NCBI RefSeq assembly: GCF_963678635.1
Contig: NC_087067.1
Location: 31,348,401 to 31,412,400 of the forward strand
Direction of reading: 5' to 3'
Origin: Symsagittifera roscoffensis
Lineage: Eukaryota > Xenacoelomorpha > Acoela > Convolutidae
Length of the DNA: 64,000 bases
The translations under genes were made by a program, and so were the position numbers. The notes under the pieces are model-generated. The model was given only the letters and a program-made list of their open reading frames with translations. It did not search any database and was not told the DNA's origin. This document shows positions 33,678-44,915 of this stretch, piece after piece (the stretch's first letter is position 1; each line of letters opens with the position of its first letter).

Positions 33678-36600
33678 CTGAAACAACACTAATTCTGATT
33701 AGTGTTGATTTAAAAAGTATAGAAGTATTCATAATCGAAGAAACGCTGTCCCTGCGCGAGAGCAACATAAAGATAGCGAATGGATATCTTCAACTATGTC
33801 CCTTTTTGCAATAGAGCGGGTTAAAAATAGTTATAGAGATCCTAAATTTATATGGTGGTTCCTTTCTTGCAGCCTGTTTTAAAACAAGCCAAACCAGACT
33901 CTAACAACTGAAATGCCGGGCAGAAAATGGTGTCCGACTATTTGTCATGTTGCTGACCAAAGAACGCAAAAATCAAGTTGGCTTAAGTTACAACACATTA
34001 CCGCACCCTGATGTCAGATAGAAGAGTCTTGGCGTCTGAGAAGCTCTCGGCTGCCTGTTGCAGCACCCTTCTGGGCTGCCCAGAGGCCACAGCAGTGTGT
34101 CCTGATACCGCCGCACAAAACATCTCGTAGCTCGGGAAAAAGTCTGCGTCAAGGGCTATGGGCGCAATGCGACGCTCAAAGCGCAGCTTCTCATTGTCGA
34201 AACATTTCTCCTCCACTACCTGAGAGATAGGATCAAAATCAATTATTAACGCAGAGGTTAAGCTAAGCTTCGCGCCACTTGCGATACAAAAAAAGCCGTT
34301 AAGTTGAAAAAAAAACATCCAAAAAAAAAATTCGAAAATGCCAAAAAATTAGATCTATCAGAATGAGCAGGGCTAGTTTTGAAACAAAAACGTGCCAAGA
34401 TAATATAATGAACAATAAGCATCAAATTAAAATTTACAAAGCTGCAATAAAGCAGAAAATATCTTAGCGGAAATCCTTTAAGACGAAAAAAAATTCAACT
34501 AGACTTATAAAAATGTATTAAGTCCCCCTCGCTCTCAAAACACATAAAAAACTTTATTTGCACGTCAAATGAACAAATATGAGGATACTATATGAGTCGA
34601 TCTAATATAGGCCGAAATATTACGCCCAAAAAAAGGAAAATAAATAACAACGGCGGAAAATTTTTTAAAAAAAATTAAGACTAATGAAAAGTTATTAGGT
34701 CCCCCTGGCCCTCAAAACACATATAAGCAACACAAAATTCGCTCGTCGAACGATCCAACGCATTATGAGGCACCTAAGTTGAAATAATATATGTCGAAAT
34801 CTATCACGCCGAAAAAAATGTTTTAACAAATCTAGTTGGTAAAATAAAACCAACATAAAAATAAAATTTAGCAATAAAATGCTAACATGTAATTTACCGG
34901 TGCATGTGAGCATTTTATTAGCGGTAAATTTGAGTCTAAGAGAGGCTTCAGGGAAATGAGTCCAGATGAAAAGAGCCGTGAACAAAGTTATTTACGGGGG
35001 AAAATCTAGTACCCGATTGCAACACCATTGAATTAGAGAAAACTGGATCAAAGCGTAATTTTTTTATACTACTGGGAAATCAAAAACCCAAAACCACCTT
35101 CGGAACTAAGCATCATCAACCCTTTTTAGCGCCATTTTCCAATTTCGTTATTGGACAGCATATTTTGTTTTTCTTTTAGCAAAAAAATGAATTGAACTCA
35201 AAATGAAATCAAATCAAACCACACAAAAACAAACCGTAGAGACAAATTTTAAAACAGTGTTTTCACTTCGTTCATTTGCAAAAATTCAACCGAAGCAATT
35301 CTAGATATTGAATCGACTGTCAATCCAATCTCAGTCATGCCATCCTCTAATTCCATCTTAAATTTTTTGAATGCCCTTTAAACTTTTACTCACTGGCAAT
35401 TTGGCAGCCGCCTTCAGCAAAACGAGACATTTGTAAAATCCACAAAATATTGACAATAAACTTTGGAGGTATTTGAGGTTGTGTGCCTGTATTTCGTACA
35501 GATGGGCCGACTGCGTGGCCATTTCGATTTCCTTCTGTCGCATCTGCTTTTGTTGTTGTTTGTTCTTTTTCTGATTAGACGACCCTGATGCATTCTGTTG
35601 AATGTGATCACGTCTTTGCACTTTGAAGAAGGGCCTCTCACTAGTTGGCACAGTTTGGTATTGCTTCGGCTGCGACATTAACTCATCACTGAACTTTTCT
35701 AGCCTCTCTTTTTGCAGACTACATGACCATATAAGGAGAAAATCTGCCAGGTACCAGAATATGTAGATCAGCTCATGCTCGCTGTATAACTCCAACTCGA
35801 AACCCATGTATATAAACTGTTGCATCACGTTCGATGCCTGGACACTCAACCAAGAATACACTCTGTGGCACTGAATAGACTGACTCTGCTGCTGCTGGCT
35901 CTGCTGGGTGGTTTTGTCTGTCTTCAGCTTCGGGTAGTGTGAGTTTAATGCATTGTCCAGAGCAATACAGAGTGGTTCTAAGTGGAACAGCTCTTGATTC
36001 ACTCTAATCAACTGTTCTCGCAGTCGTGACCGGTTCTTCCCGTAGCACTGAAGAAAAAACTGATCTACTTACAATGCAAACCCCCCAGCCCCAATATGGA
36101 ATCTACAAAGAATATCCACCCCTTTAAATAAAAATTGTTAACTTAGCACTAGAGCGCTCTATTGGACATTTATTTTTGTTGTATTCTGATTGCTAGAAAA
36201 TTCGACTGACTTTCAGTACTTTCCAAACCCCCGTTCTTTAAGGGGGAGATCGTCAAGTAATTCGAAAAAAAAAAACACTGTCATAGACAATTGTGTCATT
36301 CGTATAGGGGTAATTCATCATGCAACCTGTCTACTCTCTGATGTTCGCATATCTTCTTACCTTGATGAATTGCACTATAGCGTGTGTTGAGTTGGACAGA
36401 AACTGGCTGACAAGTTTTGATATTTCCTCTGATCCAGTCGTGGTGAATGCCAGATGAGACACCGAACAACTAATGGACTAGAACATCAAGCTCAATATTT
36501 TGACGCGCATAATATTTTTTTTTCAAATGGAGACTAAATTATCTAGTTTATTGAAGCAGCAACGCTAGCTTTAGTACCTTTGCCATGAATTCCTCTAAAG

Positions 36601-39600
36601 ACACCCCAAGTAATGTTGGTTTGTGGTGGTCCAGATCAGTCAGACCCAGAGATCCGCCGCCACTGCTTCCGCCCACAGCGTTGGCACAGTTGACATCGTG
36701 AAACAGCACACATTGCACAATTGATCTCTCTAGGAGATTCGACTTCGCACTACTTGATATCGATGACACAAAATTCAGCACAGTGGATAATGTACAGGAA
36801 TTGGCTGATGAATTGCTGAACAGTTGACATGATTCTTTGAAGCTAGTTAAGGTAGTAGTGAAGTAATCGTGCATTTTGGTCCAAGATGCAAAAGCTGCAG
36901 CTTTGGGAAACGTTGGCGGCAAAAGATGCTGGTTTACTGAAAAGATCGGATTCATTGGCAAAACATAAAAATATCTATTTTCAGCTTGAACAAATTTACT
37001 CAATTAACCACAACTAATTAACTAACTACTTAATTAACAACAACTAATAGAAAAAACAACCATCATCAAAAAATTACGCAAATATTTCTAAATTCGCCTT
37101 TTCCTAGTTGCAAAGATATTGCAAATAACAAACATAGCCACCAGGGGTAGGATAAAAGTAAAAGAACAACGAAAGATTAAAATCCTCTTTCGAAACTAGA
37201 AGTCGATCACGTTTTTCATTAAATTTACAATTCTGCTCTGTTCGATAGTTGAGTTCGTCTTCCTTTTAACAAAGGACGCGAACTGAGCTCAAAAAAATCA
37301 TAAGTTGACCCACGATAAATCAAATTTGAGTTTTCCTGAAAAAAAATCATCAAGACCTATATCAAAGCTTTCACTACGTTCATTCACTTATAAAATAAGT
37401 AATTTGAAGCATTACACCTCTCCTTGCCAGAAATGTTTGCCTTATGAATAGGTTACTCAAAAATTAAATGGTGATTTCACAAAATGAAGTTTCTTAAAAA
37501 AATTTCTGATTGAAAAATAGAGCATTTTTATTTTTCTGAAAATCAACGAATTTTTGAATGCTCAGGTCTGACTGAAACTCCCTTATTCAAAATTTTTCTC
37601 AAATTTACTTCATTTACACCTTAAATTATGGTTGCATATTTAACTGCTACACCTATTTTGCATAATTTAAGGTAAAAAGTGAACTAAAAATATCACTACT
37701 GTGATCTTGTATCGGAAAAGAAGTTTTCTGAACTCAAAAACTAATACTCACTAACAATTTTCATCAAATCCTCTCACTTTACAGATTCCTTTCGTAACTA
37801 GTTCCAGGTCACGCTCTCTCGCATCATCTGTTTGCTTGAACTGTCTTAACTTGTCAAGTGTCTTCTCTAACAACTGAGGCATTTTTTTCATGTCATTCGA
37901 AGCTTGTTGAGTGCCACCTTTCAAAACTGAAGAGCAAGAGGCAATGAAAGAATGGATGAATGTCAACCTAATAGACAATTGCTCGCCAGAAGAAGTTTTC
38001 AACAGTTGGCTCGAGTCACTTTCGGCCTTCAGTTGATTCAGCAAGACCTAAAAATATTACCTGAACTTATAAAGGATGAAATCATTTCTGATTTAAAGAT
38101 AGTTTCAAAGGTTGGAATATAAGAGACGCATATAACATATGCAAAAGCTAAGAGAATATTATTAAGTATGTCACAGATATAATAGGTTATGTTTTGGACC
38201 ATTTAACCTTTGCTGGCAAGGAAAAACATTTGATGTCAGCCAAATTACTTTTTCATTGACATGCGAGGCCAGACTGAGTCCATATGTCATCAAATAAACG
38301 TCTTCTTCTTCGAAGACAGCAGCTGTGTTCAACATTTCTATGCACTTGTCCAGAACCCGCAGCAGACCCAAACAAGCCACTCTGAGAGAACTGTTTAGTA
38401 TATTTGCAGGTGTGTGCAAGAAGGTACACGTGAACACTGTCTGAGCCAATGAACTGCCTTCCAGGAATGTAACCACCGATCGCAATACAGTGTCGATTAT
38501 CTCGACAATAGTACTGCTGGCAACATCCGACTGATTCAATTCGTCCCACACTAGGACATCAACGTTCTTGTTCTACAAACATTTAACAAGCTGAACACTC
38601 TCGGGATATTCTATAATTTCACACTCGATACATAAAGCGTGAGAAATGTAGCGGATTAGCATTACTTGCGATACAAAGGTATATGCCAATGAAATAAAAA
38701 ACTGAACATGCCACACAATTCATAAACTAAAAACTTTTAAAGTACAATTCAGCGATTCTCACATATGATTCAGCCTATTAGACAAACTACTTTAAATTAT
38801 GCCTCGAACCATTTCGATTATGGTAAGGGTGCCGAATCCATTTATTTCTTAGCTTACAACTGAACGACGTAGTTGTTTTTCTTAGCTCGCATGCTGCGTA
38901 TACGGGCTTCTGGCACGGTTTGATTGCTTGGTTGTTTTCCGTCTTCCTAGTTAGTTTGACGGTGCTCGGTTGGTTGTCAATCGTTTGTTATCAGTACTTT
39001 GGTTCAGTTGAAACAGAGATTGACTTACTGGTTTCGGCTCGTCTTGTGGCCAACAAGCACGGTGACTCTCCCGAGCTGCCTCTGTGAGCCATGCTGTTAG
39101 CTGAGGTTCAAGAACACAGCAGCTTTGATGGAGTCTTCCAATAAACTGCGCGGTCTGTCGGTTTTTGTTGACAGTTGATTAGTCTGGGGAGGCACATTTT
39201 TGCATGGAGGGCATTCATTTGTCCTTTGAGGATCTATTATGCTCATAATGGAGTTTCGACGTGTACTATACCCGGAGCGTAGTTGTGATAGAATGTGCCT
39301 CGTGATAGTTTGGGTCGATCCTTATTGATTTTTGTTGGGAGGAATCCAGTACCTTTGTTAAAGTTGCAACAGATATATCTTGACACATCATTCCGATGAA
39401 TATCTCAATGCTTTTTTGGTATTCAACCATGTTGATTTTTTTTTGCTTTCATCCATCCAAAAACATGTCAATTTCATCGCCAAAGCGATCTTCCAGTGTT
39501 GGGCGGATCTGTCTGGACTCTCTCGTAAGTGTTGTATTGTGATCAGGTCATAATGTTGACTGCCAACAAGAAACTGCTTTGAGAACACGATGTGAGCCTT

Positions 39601-42600
39601 TACTTCAAGAATTTCTGTTTCGTTATGTAAAAGGTTGGTATCAGACATTTTCACGTTTCCAGTGATTGCACTGATAGCAATGTTTTGCTTCACCTGGATA
39701 TTATTCCAACTTGTTACTAATGGCTGTGTCCATATTAGTGCTCCGTTATTAAGTACACTGCGCCAATGGCTATTTAAATAACACTTAGTGTTTCTATCGA
39801 GCAACCGCAATTAGTACCAGATAGAATTCTAATGATGTTTTTACGTTTCTGAAGATTTCCACATGTGTTAGTGATGTGTTGTGAGAAATTGGACATGCTA
39901 TTAAATGTTACCCCAAAAAAAATTTGACTGGGTCTTCAGGGGGATAGTTTGACCACTAATTGATAGCTGTGGGTCAAAACGGCGTGATGAAAATCACTTG
40001 ATGCTACTTTTGTTACCTTTAAAAACAAGGAAATTTAGCATTCTGATTGCTTAAAAAACAAGTATAGCCAGTTGTTGTTCAATAGCACAATATATACAGA
40101 CCTCATTTATCTTCACAAAAAAAATCTTTAAAAAACTAAAGCTAATAACCGAAAAAAAGAGCCTGAAAAATCAAATTAGTCCGGAAACTAAATTTCAGAC
40201 CAATGTTGATATTAATTGATATCTGAGGCACGACCAATAGTGCTTTCCTGGTGTACCTAAATTCGGTCGGTAAAAAAGTGCACCCTAAGCAATAGTTCGT
40301 TCCCATTTAGTGAAGTGGTCGAACAATAAATAAAAAAACAATTTTGTACAAAAACTAAGAGCTTCCGAGTTCCCAGTTTTAGCTGATATTTAACTTTCCT
40401 TTTGTTTATGCAGCTTTTGGAAGCACAATTGATTCGCCAAGTAAATTAATCGGTCTCTGAGAATTCTCCACTAAAGAACTTCCAGTATATCCCTGAGAGT
40501 TTTTCTTTAAAAGTTTGTAAACCAATAGTACCAGGTCAACTACAACACACGCAGCGAATTTGTTGAACAAAAAAAAGCACTCAAAGGCAAAAGTGGTTTT
40601 TGAATTTGTTTCGCTTTAGTTCGGGAATATGGAACGTTTTTCGTGGTCAATCGTAACTGAGGTATCGGGGAATGAAGTCAAATGGTTGCAGATATTGCAG
40701 TCGTAGTTGTATTGCAGTTACAACTTTATGAAAGAATATGAGATCGTGCGTCTCGTGATACAACGAGAACGACAGTAATCGGATTTTTTCGAGTCGTTAC
40801 TTGAAGGAGATTGATGAACAGTTAAGGATTCATCCACTAGCTTTCTTTGTACGCCTTCATTTGATTTCAGTTCTGTCTTCATACCTAGATCTGTACCATA
40901 TAAATGGTAATGTAGCCAGAGTAGGCGTTTAGCTATGATAACATAGATGCCAGCTTATAAATGTCTTCTGAAACTCGCTGGCTTCTGAAACTCGCTGCTC
41001 AGAGTTAACAATCCAAGAGATATACTTAAAACCAGAACTCCACGACCTCTATCAGTATCAGGTTCCAAAAGTTCGTTGTCGTTTATGTAGACTTTGTTTG
41101 GACGAGGAGACGATTTGAAGACTAATTTATGACATTTTATATGATCCAGACTCAACATACCTGGGTTTGTTGATAGCAGCTTGTAACCATCTGCATAGCC
41201 AACAAATTTGGCATTTATGCCAGTTGGTAGATCATTGAAAATTCAGAGACACAAGAAAAGGGCCCAAAATGGGTCTTAGGGGAAGTCTCTGGTAGCATTT
41301 GGCCAGCCGCTGAATTTTTTTCCTTCGTACCATTGCTTGTGATTTTGAAGATAGCTTTCAAGCATTTTGAGGCGTTTCTAGTAAAACAAAAAGCTGACAG
41401 TTTCTTGATCAGAAAACCATGTTCTACTTGGTCGAAAGCTTTCTCGAAATCAGTGTATGTTGACAAGATGATCAGTTTTGTCTTTTTCAGTTAGGCTGCA
41501 GACTTCGTCAAGAATCTATATCATTTGTATTGTTGCTGATATTTTGCGTCAGAATCCAAATCCACTTTGACGGAGCTGTCTATAATCTTGAGTTGATATT
41601 TTGTCAAATATGAGTCTTTCAAGAACTTTCGAACCCGAGTAAAGGAGACTGATTTACCGATAATTGGCCATTGATTGTTTGTCACCACACTTGTATATAG
41701 GGCATACTTTTCTTTGCCAGATTTCAGGATTATGTGCCTTTGTAATCGTGTCGAAAAGGTGTGGCGACCTTTTAAAAAAAATTTGCTAGCTTAAATAGTC
41801 TGACGTTTCTTTAATTTATCGGGCCCCACAGCTTTGGTTGCCCTTAATTTCACAAGACTTTGTTGTGAATGCAATGCTTATGATGACAAGTACCATGCTG
41901 CTGACGTGGACCGGGAGATAGCCAGATTTGTTGAACACGCTTTGAAATTACTCATTGAATGAATTTGCTAAGTCGCGAGTCGTTATAGACAAACTTGTTC
42001 ATTCCAAAGCAAAATCCTTGGTAACCCCCATGTTTTATAGTACTTTTCAGATGCTTCTACAGCATCGCAAAGTTTCTTCCTTCAAAAAAATGCCCTCGAA
42101 GCACACATTGACCTTCCTCAATTGCGTCTTCTACGAGTTCTTCCATTTTGGTCGATTTCATTTTGTAGATTCGCTTGATCGATTTTCACTTCTCCACAAA
42201 AAGCATTTAATTTTTCATCAAGTTTGATGTTGGCGGTGTAGTGTAATCCACGGCGGAAGGCTTCTTCGGTGATTGGTTTTCTTACACAGACAAGTACTCA
42301 AGCTTCTATAAAACCTACTGTACCACATTTCTACTACGTGATCTACATTGCTACAGCAGTATGGCTGAAACGGTTTATCTACAACTTCTCGCTCAATATT
42401 CACCCAGTTAGCAGCATTGATTGAGAGAAGACGGAAGTCACATAATATAGTTCATTTATTATCTATTATATATTTAAATGCGGGCTTCACTATCTCGCCA
42501 TGTTTAAGCTTTTTCAACGTATTTTTTTGCATGTTAAGCTATATCGTATATTGCAATGGTTAAGAATTTTTTTTTTCGATTTTCCGATTTGATTTTAGTG

Positions 42601-44415
42601 GTTATTTTACCGATTTTAAATTAAGCAGCCCAATATCGAATTAGTGCTTGCAAATTTTGCCTCCAATTTTGAATGCCCGAATCATTTTAGTTAACGAGAT
42701 AAACTAAAATGATTGCGAATCTTGCCTCCAAGTATGACTGCTTGCGAATCTTGCCTCCAAGTATGATGGCTCATTTCTTTGTAGTTTTTGAGATATGACG
42801 TTTTTTGTGATTTTTCAAAAATTTTCAGAAATGTTCAGAAAGTTTAAATTAATTATTTTTCAAAATTTGAAATTTCCAACGCTATAGTTCGGCGTTGTCA
42901 GGGTACTCTAAAGAGTTGCAAATCTTGCCACATGCGACTGCTAAACGCGACTGCTCAAATGCTTTTAGTTTCCGAGATGTGACGTTTTTTGATTTTTTCA
43001 AAATTTCTCAAAGAACTTATCTAAAGAAATTCAAAAAATTTGAAACTACTAACTTGATGAAGATACAACCTTATTGTCAGCGTACACCCAGGCGTCTAAA
43101 ATCTTGCCTCTTAATTTGAACGCTCAAATCCTTTTAGTTTCCGAGATAAGACGTTTTTTTTTTTCAATTTTTTTTCGGGAAACAGGTTTAAAAAAATTCA
43201 CAAAATTTTAGATTCCTAACCCTATAGTAGGGTGCTCTAAGGGACTCTCAGTGGTTGCAAATCTGGCCTCCAAATTTCTCCAGAGGCCCATTAAGTTTTC
43301 CAGATGACGCTTTTAAAATGGGAATAAAAAAAAATAAAAGTTCGAATTTACCAACCCTGTAATTGGGTGCAGTCAGAGTACACTTCAAGTTTGCAGATGT
43401 TGTTTCCAATATATGCGGTTTTTCATGAGCTGTCGAAAAATTTCCAATCACCGAAGGTGCGTTAAACGCTAGTCCTGATTTATTTCTGAGTTTTTTGTCA
43501 TGATATTATGGGTCACTTGGAAAAAGTCGGGAGAAATTTCTGCCTTGCTATCTAAATAATGAGTCGTTTCAAATTATTCCAAATGAGATCCGTTTGATTA
43601 CAAAAAATAATATCAAGATTATTTTTTACCAAAAGAATCTGTTGTTAATTCAGGCTGGGACCGACCACTCACCCATAACCACAAAAAGGTCAATTCACTC
43701 TTAAACTTAAATGTCATGTTACCCATTTTTCACACTTGTTTCTGCCAGTAGAGGAAATTTTTAGTTTCATGTGAAATTTTGGGTAGTACACCCTTCATAG
43801 GATTGAAATTTGGGTGAGTGATCCTTTCTTAATTTTCGGACAAGCGAACCCCCATAAAACTTTCGGATGAGTAACCCGACGTCAAAGCAGGCGCGCGTAA
43901 TAATGGTTTACCTTGTTCGACAACAAGCCCGAGTCCATTTTTGAGTCCATCAATTCAATCCCAGACATGGCTTCAAAGAGAGTGAAATTCGGACAATGTA
44001 TCAATTTCCCCAGTTGAATATGCTCACATGATGCCAAAAACTTCTCAGTTATGTCCTCGCCTTCAAAGGTCATCATTCCTTAAAAAAACTAACAAAAAGT
44101 ACATAAAAACTAATGAGAGTGAGTCAAGTTAGTGGCATAAATACTAATGAATTTGAATCGAAAATCGTGTCGCACCTAATTTATCTTACTTATGCCTCTA
44201 AATTTTTTTCCCATTGATCTGCAAAAAAAACATGAGTTTTGAAAGCGAAAACATTCGTATTTTAACAATTTTATCGAGAGGCAGAATAAAAAAATTATTC
44301 ATCAAAGTGTTCAATGTTTATGAAATCAATTGAAAAATCTTGCGACAAGATTCCTGTCGCATGCCTTAGATACTTTTACCTGTGAATTACTGGATAGGCC
44401 CGTACCAGCTGTCAT
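33474..44415 (-). CDS. NAA35: NAA35 (MAK10), NatC auxiliary subunit, multi-exon gene
   Basis: NAA35 anchors the NatC complex (catalytic NAA30 plus NAA38) to ribosomes. NatC acetylates nascent cytosolic proteins whose Met start is followed by a hydrophobic residue. By eye the coding sequence joins 44,415-44,391 (tentative), 44,078-43,912, 38,572-38,249, 38,047-37,783, 36,936-36,578, 36,477-36,361, 36,047-35,394, 34,219-34,007 and 33,677-33,474, giving about 775 residues. Human NAA35 has about 725. All junctions are GT-AG and the phases agree throughout. Family hallmarks include FEAMSGIELMDSKMDSGL, EGSSLAQTVFTC, AAVFEEEDVYLMTYG, NQHLLPPTFPK and GFELELYSEHELIYIFWYLA. Residues after the last block carry a Gln/Lys-rich insertion. 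No internal stops are present, so the gene looks functional. Intron 2 is about 5.3 kb and full of repeats. A clear polyadenylation signal was not found below 33,474. Confidence 0.9.
34007..34219 (-). CDS. NAA35: NAA35 exon 8
   Basis: 71 codons in phase 0. The acceptor is CTCTCAG before 34,219 and the donor is AGG|GTGCGG after 34,007. It contains NEKLRFERRIAPIA, matching the RYEHRFAPF region of the family, and an alanine-rich helix ending FSDAKTLLSDI. Confidence 0.85.
34255..34290 (-). repeat. Short dispersed hairpin element in a NAA35 intron
   Basis: On the minus strand it reads CGCAAGTGGCGCGAAGCTTA followed by GCTTAACCTCTG, matching 6,925-6,960. The stem is less perfect here. It sits about 40 bases upstream of exon 8. 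Confidence 0.55.
34495..34820 (+). repeat. Two-copy diverged tandem repeat in a NAA35 intron
   Basis: The first copy (34,495-34,640) and second (34,675-34,820) share TTAAGTCCCCCTCGCTCTCA / TTAGGTCCCCCTGGCCCTCA, CAAAACACATA, ATATGAGG/TTATGAGG and a CGAAAT..TCACGCC-type end. Period is about 180 bases. Confidence 0.6.
35033..35290 (+). repeat. Dispersed repeat near NAA35, member 3 (intron 7)
   Basis: It contains GAGAAAACTGGATCAA, AATTGAACTCAAAAT and TTTTCACTTCGTTCATTTGC in the same order and orientation as members 1, 2 and 4. Confidence 0.45.
35394..36047 (-). CDS. NAA35: NAA35 exon 7
   Basis: 218 codons in phase 0. The acceptor is TTCTTCAG before 36,047 and the donor CCA|GTGAGT after 35,394. 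It begins CYGKNRSRLREQ, matching the NRARQRDK region. It then contains a Gln-rich stretch (TQQSQQQQSQS), the conserved GFELELYSEHE block and a basic NQKKNKQQQKQMRQKE stretch. Polyglutamine/lysine runs are also present but differently placed in other species. Confidence 0.9.
36361..36477 (-). CDS. NAA35: NAA35 exon 6 (39 codons)
   Basis: The acceptor is TTCTAG before 36,477 and the donor ATCAAG|GTAAG after 36,361. It reads SISCSVSHLAFTTTGSEE and ends STHAIVQFIK, fitting the segment between the SRSLLQ-type block and the NRARQR-type block of the family. It keeps phase 0 on both sides, which supports the placement. Confidence 0.8.
36578..36936 (-). CDS. NAA35: NAA35 exon 5
   Basis: It starts in phase 1 after a TCTTTTCAG acceptor at 36,937 and joins exon 4 to give GI-L-NQHLLPPTFPK, the best-conserved motif of the middle region. 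It ends FMAK|GTACTA. It includes a Gly/Ser-rich loop (GGSSGGGSLG) not seen in vertebrate NAA35, probably a surface insertion. Confidence 0.8.
37160..37400 (+). repeat. Dispersed repeat near NAA35, member 4 (intron 4)
   Basis: It contains CTTTCGAAACTAGAAGTCG, GAACTGAGCTCAAAAA, TTTTCCTGAAAAAAAATCA and CTTTCACTACGTTCATTCAC, in the shared order. Confidence 0.5.
37783..38047 (-). CDS. NAA35: NAA35 exon 4
   Basis: The acceptor is TATTTTTAG before 38,047. The preferred donor is ATCT|GTAAAG after 37,783 (phase 1), because it restores the frame into exon 5. A donor five bases later (AAA|GTGAGA) does not. It encodes a helical segment with LLKTSSGEQLSIRLTFIHSF and MPQLLEKTLDKL. Confidence 0.75.
38249..38572 (-). 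CDS. NAA35: NAA35 exon 3
   Basis: 108 codons in phase 0 between a TTTGTAG acceptor and a GAAAAA|GTAATT donor. It carries TFLEGSSLAQTVFTCTF and NTAAVFEEEDVYLMTYG, two of the strongest family signatures. Confidence 0.9.
38880..39810 (-). pseudogene. Possible decayed retroelement piece in NAA35 intron 2
   Basis: A 140-residue minus-strand open frame (39,810-39,388) runs on, after stops and shifts, with protein-like text such as QRYWIPPNKNQ and GRVTVLVGHKTSRNQ down to about 39,030. The composition and extent suggest former coding DNA. I cannot assign a family. No exon of NAA35 is expected here. Confidence 0.3.
40955..42430 (-). mobile_element. Heavily decayed LINE reverse transcriptase in NAA35 intron 2
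   Basis: On the minus strand, in the order expected of a LINE polymerase, fragments read RRSLPPWIT (about 42,260), LRATKAVGPDKL (about 41,840), a TNNQWPIIGKSV-type stretch (about 41,670), YTDFEKAFDQVEHGFLIKKL (41,463-41,404), FVGYADGYKLL (about 41,190, in place of the catalytic [FY]ADD motif) and SPRPNKVYINDNELL (about 41,110). Several frames are needed, so it is long dead. The blocks resemble Jockey/CR1-type reverse transcriptases. It shares the gene's strand. Confidence 0.75.
42640..43480 (+). repeat. Array of the dispersed 180-bp repeat family in NAA35 intron 2
   Basis: Four to five diverged units each contain variants of TTGCAAATCTTGCCTCCAA, GACTGCTCAAATGCTTTTAG, TTTCCGAGATRTGACGTTTT and a TCAAAATTT tail. 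Some end in a short CAACCCTGTAATTGGGTGC-type box. The same family lies inverted at 2,105-2,340 and 10,280-10,510. Confidence 0.7.
43912..44078 (-). CDS. NAA35: NAA35 exon 2
   Basis: It reads GEDITEKFLASCEH, HIQLGKLIHCPNFTL and FEAMSGIELMDSKMDSGL, the N-terminal signature of MAK10/NAA35, then TCGAACAAG|GTAAAC. The acceptor is TTTTTAAG before 44,078. Translation could start at either ATG near 44,076 if the upstream exon is non-coding. Confidence 0.9.
44391..44415 (-). CDS. NAA35: NAA35 exon 1, tentative coding start
   Basis: ATG at 44,415 gives MTAGTGLS, and a TCCA|GTAATT donor joins exon 2 in frame as ...LSRMMTFEG. The join also places the ATG in a GAAGCGATGA context. A competing donor 12 bases later (ACAG|GTAAAA) would hit a stop in exon 2. 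The exon may instead be untranslated. Confidence 0.4.
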
Positions 44416-44611
44416 CGCTTCACCTCCCAATTTCACTCAGCTAACGACACACAAGTATGCAATTTCCCAATTCTAGATACAACCAAACCGACGGACAAAT
44501 CCAAAGGCGTTCATTCTCTCGACGACATCATCAAACAAAAAACAGTAGAACAGGCACTTATTGAGAAGCACCCACCATCTCAACCAATTGATGATAACTA
44601 TATTTGTAACA

Positions 44612-44915
44612 TTCGCCCGGAAGTACATACCGACGGAACATAAAGCTAGGTTGTAAAACAGCGTCTAAACACAGCTCTACATGCTTTTCACACTCTTTGC
44701 CAAAGTCAAATCTTTGAGTGGTCCTTTTAACATCGGGTCGACAGAAACGTTACTGTGTAACATTCGCCCGGAAGATACATATCGACGGAAAACAAAACTA
44801 AGTCTTAAGACGACTGGCTAACGTCTAAACAGAGCTTTGCATGCTTTTCACCGTCTCTACCAAGCCAGTACTTTCGGTGGTCTTTTCTAACATCGGGTCG
44901 ACAAAAACGTTACTG
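44612..44915 (+). repeat. 145-bp tandem duplication upstream of NAA35
   Basis: GTAACATTCGCCCGGAAG starts at about 44,607 and again at about 44,757. Each unit ends ACATCGGGTCGACARAAACG. The units differ at roughly one base in six and directly abut the Penelope-like repeat. Confidence 0.75.

Noticed and set aside
34695-34985. Hydrophobic minus-strand frame that could be a membrane protein
   Set aside because: It lies in a NAA35 intron across a diverged tandem repeat, has no matching exon phases and arises from AT-rich codons.
37776-37782. Alternative NAA35 exon 4 donor AAA|GTGAGA
   Set aside because: It is a stronger donor by eye, but no acceptor near exon 5 then preserves the reading frame into NQHLLPPTFPK.
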